A DNA stretch of 12,305 nucleotides from the NCBI GenBank assembly GCA_031380225.1, contig JANNFX010000268.1:1-12305 (forward strand), written 5' to 3'. Of this stretch, positions 7,941 through 12,305 are shown in pieces (the stretch's first letter is position 1; each line of letters begins with the position of its first letter). A program made the translations under genes and the position numbers. The stretch is from JANNFX01 sp031380225 (lineage in GTDB: Bacteria; Pseudomonadota; Alphaproteobacteria; Rhizobiales; Hyphomicrobiaceae). The notes below the pieces were generated by a model that worked only from the letters and a program-made list of their open reading frames with translations, ran no database searches and was not told the origin of the DNA.

Positions 7941-9067
7941 CGTCTACCCCGCAATCTATCGTGCCGCCGAAGCGCATGCTGGTCCTCTGCCCATTCCCTG
8001 AAGGCGTGGCGGCTGGACAACGATTGAAATACGAACAGTACTTCGGCGACTGGCGCAAACTAGGCTATGAGATCGACGTCTCGTGCTATATGGACATGCC
8101 AATGTGGCGCGTTGCCTACGCGAGCGGCCACTATCCAGGGAAAATATTCGGAGTGTTGCGCGGCCATCTGCGGCGCATGCGCGATATGTTGCGCGTTCAT
8201 CGCTACGACGTCGTCTATGTCTTTATGTGGGTGACACCGTTTGGGACGTCTGTCTTCGAGCGGCTGACACGACGGCTTGCAAAAGCGCTTGTCTATGACG
8301 TCGAGGACAATATCCTGATCGAGCAATCGCTGCCAGCCGCTGACAATCCAAACGCCATCATCAGCAAGCTCAAAGGCCCTGGCAAAGCCCGCCATCTGAT
8401 CCGCACGGCTGATCATGTCATCGCGTCATCGCCGTTTTTAAGCGACTTCTGTTTGGAGTTAAACGAGCCTCGCGCATGCACATATATCTCCTCATCCGTG
8501 GACACTGACCGGTTTATGCCCGTCAACACCTACAGCAATGACCGGCCGGTCACGATCGGCTGGACAGGCACGTTCTCGTCAAAAGTTTATCTCGACCAGT
8601 TGCGCGGCGTGTTTCAGAATTTGGCAAAGCGCGTCCCTTTCAAGCTCAAGGTCATCGGCAATTTCGACTATGACCTGGACGGCGTCGATTTGGAGGTCGT
8701 GCGTTGGTCGGCAGAACGCGAAGTTCAGGATTTGCAGACATTCGACATCGGCGTCTATCCGCTGCCAATTGATGATTGGGTGCTGGGCAAAAGTGGGCTT
8801 AAGGCCATCCAATATATGGCGTTTGGTTTACCAGCGGTTGCCACCGACGTCGGGACGGCACCGCTCATTATCAGCGACGGCGTCAATGGCCTCTTGGTGA
8901 AGACAGATCAAGATTGGCTTGATGCTTTGGAACGGCTAATCTGTGAGCCCGGTTTGCGGCGCAAACTCGGGACGGCGGCCCGCGCCGATGCCGTCGCCAA
9001 GTATTCGACCAAAGCCATCGCCGGACTATATCGCGACGTTCTCAACGATGTGGACCCAACAAGATGA
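7937..9067 (+). CDS. GT4-type glycosyltransferase
   Basis: This 376-residue protein is a GT-B fold glycosyltransferase of a divergent GT4 subgroup. PFPEGVAAGQRLKYEQYF (19-36) is the N-terminal acceptor loop, with the basic QRLKYEQY pattern of this subgroup. VYDVEDNI (119-126), IGWTGTFSS (207-215) and GKSGLKAIQYMAFGLPAVAT (284-303) are its conserved blocks. The canonical E-x7-E pair is missing: Gln292 stands where the second Glu is expected and Gly284 eight before it. I take this as subgroup character because the surrounding motif is well kept. The GTG at 7937 is preferred to the ATG at 7910 because it forms a GTGA overlap with the upstream stop; ATG 7976 (residue 14) is another possibility, still just before the first beta strand. 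It probably adds the next sugar of the repeat unit. Confidence 0.88.
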   Translation: MTSTPQSIVPPKRMLVLCPFPEGVAAGQRLKYEQYFGDWRKLGYEIDVSCYMDMPMWRVAYASGHYPGKIFGVLRGHLRRMRDMLRVHRYDVVYVFMWVTPFGTSVFERLTRRLAKALVYDVEDNILIEQSLPAADNPNAIISKLKGPGKARHLIRTADHVIASSPFLSDFCLELNEPRACTYISSSVDTDRFMPVNTYSNDRPVTIGWTGTFSSKVYLDQLRGVFQNLAKRVPFKLKVIGNFDYDLDGVDLEVVRWSAEREVQDLQTFDIGVYPLPIDDWVLGKSGLKAIQYMAFGLPAVATDVGTAPLIISDGVNGLLVKTDQDWLDALERLICEPGLRRKLGTAARADAVAKYSTKAIAGLYRDVLNDVDPTR

Positions 9068-9972
9068 CGACAGGAAAGCGCATTTATATTGCAGGCTGCG
9101 GTGGCATGCTTGGCGAGGCGTTTCACAACGTTTTTGGCGCCAAGAACGATCTCAAGTGTACCGATATCGATGTCAACGACACTTGGTTGTCATATCTCGA
9201 TTTCCGTGAATTCGATGCCTACTGGAAGGATGTGTTGGCATTCAAGCCCGATTATTTATTTCACCTCGGCGCACACACCAGCCTCGAATACTGCGAGGAC
9301 AACTATGACGACGCCTACCGCACCAATACACTGGCGGTTGAGAATGCAGTTCATATTGCCAACGAGCTTGGCATTCCAATGCTCTACATTTCAACCGCTG
9401 GCATTTTTGACGGTGCCCAGGAAACCTACGACGATTGGGCAGATCCGAATCCTCTCGGGCACTATGCACGCAGTAAGTATGCCGGCGAAAAGTTCGTAAC
9501 TCAAAACTGCCGCCAACATTTGGTCTGCCGCGCTGGCTGGATGATGGGCGGTGGCCCGGCCAAGGACAAGAAATTCATTCAAAAATTGATGGCGCAGATC
9601 AAGGCTGGAAAGACGGAGCTTTTCGTTGTCGATGACAAACTCGGCACACCGACCTACACGCACGATTTTGCGCGCAATGTCGAGGCGTTGATCGACGCTC
9701 GATTTTGGGGCCTATATAACATGGTGTGTGGCGGCGTGACGGGGCGGTTGCAAGTCGCGGAGCATCTCGTTGAGCTACTCGGCAAACACAATGAGATCAA
9801 AATAACGCCTGTCACCTCTGACTATTTCGCCAAGGAATACTTTGCCGCCCGTCCGGCGTCCGAGCGCCTGCTGTCGAAAAAACTCGATATGCGTGGGCTC
9901 AACAAAATGCGCGACTGGAAGGTCTGCCTCAAAGAGTACCTGGACAACTATTACATCGGGTACCTGCCGTGA
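9064..9972 (+). CDS. RmlD-like NAD(P)-dependent nucleotide-sugar reductase (extended SDR)
   Basis: This 302-residue protein belongs to the RmlD-like branch of extended short-chain dehydrogenases. In the rhamnose pathway RmlD reduces dTDP-4-dehydrorhamnose to dTDP-rhamnose. The nucleotide-binding loop is GCGGMLG (11-17). LFHLGAHTSLEYCE (65-78) matches the RmlD VNAAAYTAVDKAE-like block, YISTAGIFDG (108-117) matches the STDYVFDG block, and YARSK (134-138) is the catalytic Tyr-x3-Lys. LGTPTYTHDFA (193-203) and ARPASERLLSKKL (261-273) are the usual C-terminal substrate blocks. The length equals that of RmlD. No rmlA, rmlB or rmlC lies in the window, so the substrate could be another 4-keto sugar and no gene symbol is given. 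The ATG overlaps the preceding stop by four bases (ATGA). Confidence 0.88.
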   Translation: MTTGKRIYIAGCGGMLGEAFHNVFGAKNDLKCTDIDVNDTWLSYLDFREFDAYWKDVLAFKPDYLFHLGAHTSLEYCEDNYDDAYRTNTLAVENAVHIANELGIPMLYISTAGIFDGAQETYDDWADPNPLGHYARSKYAGEKFVTQNCRQHLVCRAGWMMGGGPAKDKKFIQKLMAQIKAGKTELFVVDDKLGTPTYTHDFARNVEALIDARFWGLYNMVCGGVTGRLQVAEHLVELLGKHNEIKITPVTSDYFAKEYFAARPASERLLSKKLDMRGLNKMRDWKVCLKEYLDNYYIGYLP

Positions 9973-9991
9973 CGGCCAGGCAGATTTAACG

Positions 9992-12013
9992 ATGTGCGGC
10001 ATTGCAGGCTTCTGGACCGACAGTGCTTCACCGCGCGGCGACCACGCGCGAAATGTAGCGCGCGGCATGGCGGATGCGATCTGTCATCGCGGGCCCGATT
10101 CAAGTGGCGAGTGGATTGATACTGCCGCGGGCATTGCCCTGGCACACCGGCGGCTATCAATTGTCGACATCTCGGCTGCTGGTGCACAGCCTATGGTCTC
10201 CGCATCCGGCCGCAACGTAATCGTCTTCAACGGTGAAATCTATAATCATCGCGAATTACGATCCGAACTAGAGCGTGCAGGAGCAGCGCCCGCTTGGCGC
10301 GGGCATTCTGATACCGAAACATTGTTAGCCGCGATTGAACACTGGGGCATTGAAGCTTCACTTGTACGACTGACTGGCATGTTTGCGTTTGCAGTTTGGG
10401 ATACGCGAGCGCGAACACTGTCATTGGCCCGCGATCGCATGGGCGAAAAGCCGCTGTATTACGGTTGGACGGGACAGACATTCTTATTTGGCAGTGAATT
10501 GCACGCACTCGAAGCCTTTCCAGAATTCGGCGCATCCATCGACCGGCGTGCCGTGGCAGCGTACGTGCGCTACAGCTATATTCCCGCACCGCATTCAATT
10601 TATCAGGGTATCTCCAAACTTCCACCTGGCATGTGGCTGCACGTGACAACCGCCAATCCCGCACTCACTCCCGAGCCGCAACAATACTGGTCACTGGACA
10701 ATGTTGTTTCCAACGGCACTGACGCGCGCCACGCTGCAGCGCCACTCAACGCCGCAAGTGATTTGGAAACACTTCTGCAGGAGGTCGTCGCTTCGCAAAT
10801 GCTGAGCGACGTCCCGCTTGGAGCGTTTCTATCGGGCGGCATCGACTCGTCGCTGATCACTGCATTGATGCAAAAGCACTCGTCGCGGCCGGTTCGTACA
10901 TTCTCTATTGGCTTCGATGACCCGCGCTTCAACGAAGCTGTACATGCGCGCGCGGTGGCCACCCACCTCAAAACCGACCATACTGAATTTATTGTTACGG
11001 CCAAAGATGCACTGGCAATCGTGCCGGATCTGGTCAAAGTTTTTGACGAACCGTTTGCCGATCCTTCGCAGATTCCGACGATTCTGCTGTCGCGGCTAAC
11101 ACGGCAGTCGGTGACGGTCGCAATGTCAGGCGATGGTGGTGACGAAATATTTGGCGGATACAATCGCTATCTTTTCGGCCCGCAGATCTGGAATAGACTT
11201 GGCCATCTACCTAAATCGCTCCGGACTGGACTCGGCGCAGCAGCCCGCGGCGCGCAACGCTTCACGACCACATCCGCGGCAGCGCCGCTGACAGCACTCG
11301 CTACTAAAATGGGTCTACCAATTACAACAATCGACAAGTTTTCGAAATTCGGCGGGGCCATCGGGCGTTCACAAGATTTCGATGCTTTCTACAAGGATAT
11401 TATCAGCACCTGGCCAGATCCGAATGAAATCGCCGTCAACGGCGTTGAGGCGGAAAGCCTATTGGATCGTCGCATCGCTGGCTGGGGACCAAAACACAAC
11501 GCCGAGCGCATGATGGCACTTGATGCCCTTACGTATCTCCCCGACGATATCTTGGTCAAAGTTGATCGCAGCGCTATGTCGGCGTCCCTTGAAACGCGCG
11601 TCCCGTTTCTCGATCGGCGCGTGGTCGAACATGCCTGGCGGCTGCCGCTGTCTGTCAAGATCAAGGGGCACACTGGCAAACACATTCTGCGCGAAATTCT
11701 CTACCGTCATGTGCCACGCGATATCGTCGAGCGGCCGAAGCAGGGATTTGCCATCCCAATCGATACGTGGCTGCGAAATGACCTGCGAGACTGGGCGGAA
11801 AGCCTGCTAGCGAAGGATAAGCTTGCGAGCGGCGGGCTCTTCAAACCCAACGTTGTACGACAGACCTGGGACGAACACATCTCTGGCCGCGACAACCACG
11901 GTTGGCGGTTGTGGTCAGTGCTAATGTGCCAGGCGTGGCTCGGCCAGCGCCGTACCAAGCTAGCCCGTACCAATACACACAACGCAACGTCCGTCACTGG
12001 GGCTGTCCTGTGA
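9992..12013 (+). CDS. asnB: Glutamine-hydrolysing asparagine synthetase-like amidotransferase
   Basis: This 673-residue class II glutamine amidotransferase joins an N-terminal Ntn glutaminase to a C-terminal ATP-pyrophosphatase synthetase domain. The start is fixed by MCGIAG, since Cys2 must become the N-terminal nucleophile after Met removal; an in-frame ATG 150 bases upstream would bury it. Glutamine-site residues are visible: R53 in AHRRLSI, N80 and E82 in FNGEIYNH, and D107 in GHSDTE. The synthetase domain has the PP-loop SGGIDSS (281-287), SGDGGDEIFGGYNRY (379-393), LPDDILVKVDRSAMSASLET (515-534) and RPKQGF (581-586), so it looks fully active. It is longer than E. coli AsnB (554 residues), partly through a tail after residue 650. 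Placement among sugar genes suggests it amidates a sugar carboxylate or other polymer group; plain asparagine synthesis cannot be excluded. Confidence 0.93.
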   Translation: MCGIAGFWTDSASPRGDHARNVARGMADAICHRGPDSSGEWIDTAAGIALAHRRLSIVDISAAGAQPMVSASGRNVIVFNGEIYNHRELRSELERAGAAPAWRGHSDTETLLAAIEHWGIEASLVRLTGMFAFAVWDTRARTLSLARDRMGEKPLYYGWTGQTFLFGSELHALEAFPEFGASIDRRAVAAYVRYSYIPAPHSIYQGISKLPPGMWLHVTTANPALTPEPQQYWSLDNVVSNGTDARHAAAPLNAASDLETLLQEVVASQMLSDVPLGAFLSGGIDSSLITALMQKHSSRPVRTFSIGFDDPRFNEAVHARAVATHLKTDHTEFIVTAKDALAIVPDLVKVFDEPFADPSQIPTILLSRLTRQSVTVAMSGDGGDEIFGGYNRYLFGPQIWNRLGHLPKSLRTGLGAAARGAQRFTTTSAAAPLTALATKMGLPITTIDKFSKFGGAIGRSQDFDAFYKDIISTWPDPNEIAVNGVEAESLLDRRIAGWGPKHNAERMMALDALTYLPDDILVKVDRSAMSASLETRVPFLDRRVVEHAWRLPLSVKIKGHTGKHILREILYRHVPRDIVERPKQGFAIPIDTWLRNDLRDWAESLLAKDKLASGGLFKPNVVRQTWDEHISGRDNHGWRLWSVLMCQAWLGQRRTKLARTNTHNATSVTGAVL

Positions 12014-12305
12014 TCGTTTACTGGACTTTGTTCTTGATACCAGCCGCGATGGCACTTTTTGAGGCAGCGAAGCCGGGTCATAGTGGAACGCTGGGTCTCA
12101 AAATTCTGCTGGCGTCGTTACTACTCGTCGCTGGATTCCGGGAAACGTGCGGCGACTGGCTGACATATAATCTGATGTACGATGCAATCAGCTATCTACC
12201 TGTCTCAGGCGCTCTCGCCTATACCGACCCGGCCTACGGGCTGCTGAATTGGATATCTTACCAGCTCAACGCCGGTATCTATGGCGTCAATGCCGCTGGC
12301 GCCTT
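12010..12305 (+). CDS. EpsG-family (Wzy-like) polysaccharide polymerase, 5' end only
   Basis: The frame starts at a GTG that overlaps the asnB stop by four bases (GTGA) and runs open through the right edge for 98 codons. The translation begins with a hydrophobic helix (about 2-18) and has a second at about 28-43. It then carries GFRETCGDWLTYNLMYD (42-58), close to the G-x-R-x-x-x-G-D-W-x-x-Y signature at this point in EpsG-family proteins. DPAYGLLNWIS (73-83) matches the next family block, normally D-P-G-Y-x-x-L-N. EpsG proteins are multispanning inner-membrane proteins thought to polymerise lipid-linked repeat units of exopolysaccharide, like Wzy. The position at the end of a glycosyltransferase run fits that role. 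Only the first quarter or so is visible, so the call rests on these two motifs and on context. Confidence 0.78.
   Translation, partial: MIVYWTLFLIPAAMALFEAAKPGHSGTLGLKILLASLLLVAGFRETCGDWLTYNLMYDAISYLPVSGALAYTDPAYGLLNWISYQLNAGIYGVNAAGA

Noticed and set aside
9842..9991. N-terminal extension of the AsnB-like protein from the ATG at 9842
   Set aside because: It would put about 50 residues before MCGIAG, whose Cys must be the N-terminal nucleophile, and would overlap the reductase gene by 130 bases.
9973..9991. Possible terminator or promoter in the largest gap
   Set aside because: The 19 bases have no stem-loop with a T-run and are too short for a promoter. They hold at most a weak AGG-type ribosome binding site for asnB.
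10603..11163. Minus-strand open frame of 186 codons opposite asnB
   Set aside because: It is fully inside the strongly conserved AsnB coding region, and its Ser/Ala/Arg-rich translation has no motif or plausible start context.
1..12305. Mobile elements, CRISPR arrays, tRNA or rRNA genes
   Set aside because: Nearly every base is in a recognised coding frame. I saw no transposase or integrase, no regularly spaced repeats, and no terminal inverted repeats or RNA gene signature.

Overview
The window looks like the interior of a surface-polysaccharide biosynthesis operon (exopolysaccharide, capsule or O-antigen type) from a proteobacterium. An alphaproteobacterium of the Hyphomicrobiales (Rhizobiales) kind is my best guess. 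It rests on codon choice, frequent GTG starts and weak Shine-Dalgarno sequences, and nothing in the window proves it. All ten genes lie on the + strand. The largest gap between neighbours is 19 bases, and six of the nine junctions overlap. I see no internal terminator and no room for an internal promoter, so the whole stretch is probably one transcript whose promoter and ends lie outside the window.

Layout, left to right: (1) the 3' end of a hexapeptide-repeat acyltransferase; (2) a GT4 glycosyltransferase; (3) a Methyltransf_24-type SAM methyltransferase; (4) a zinc-ribbon class I SAM methyltransferase; (5) an 889-residue membrane-anchored DUF4838 protein, the least understood gene here; (6) a second GT4 glycosyltransferase; (7) a third class I SAM methyltransferase; (8) a third GT4-type glycosyltransferase; (9) an RmlD-like NAD(P)-dependent nucleotide-sugar reductase; (10) a glutamine-dependent AsnB-type amidotransferase; and, cut by the right edge, (11) the start of an EpsG/Wzy-like multispanning polymerase. 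Counting both partial genes there are eleven coding regions, and ten start codons are visible.

Inferred joint role: the reductase helps make a nucleotide-activated (probably deoxy) sugar. The three glycosyltransferases build an oligosaccharide repeat on a lipid carrier at the inner face of the membrane. The acetyltransferase, three methyltransferases and AsnB-like enzyme decorate it with O-acetyl, methyl and possibly amide groups. The EpsG-like protein would polymerise it on the far side of the membrane. The DUF4838 protein has one N-terminal membrane segment and would act outside the cytoplasm, perhaps binding or trimming the polymer. The initiating glycosyl-phosphate transferase, flippase, chain-length regulator, export genes and the rest of any deoxysugar pathway are not in the window. 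The unusual points are the DUF4838 protein in this setting, the high density of methyltransferases, and an asparagine-synthetase-like enzyme that probably does not serve asparagine supply.
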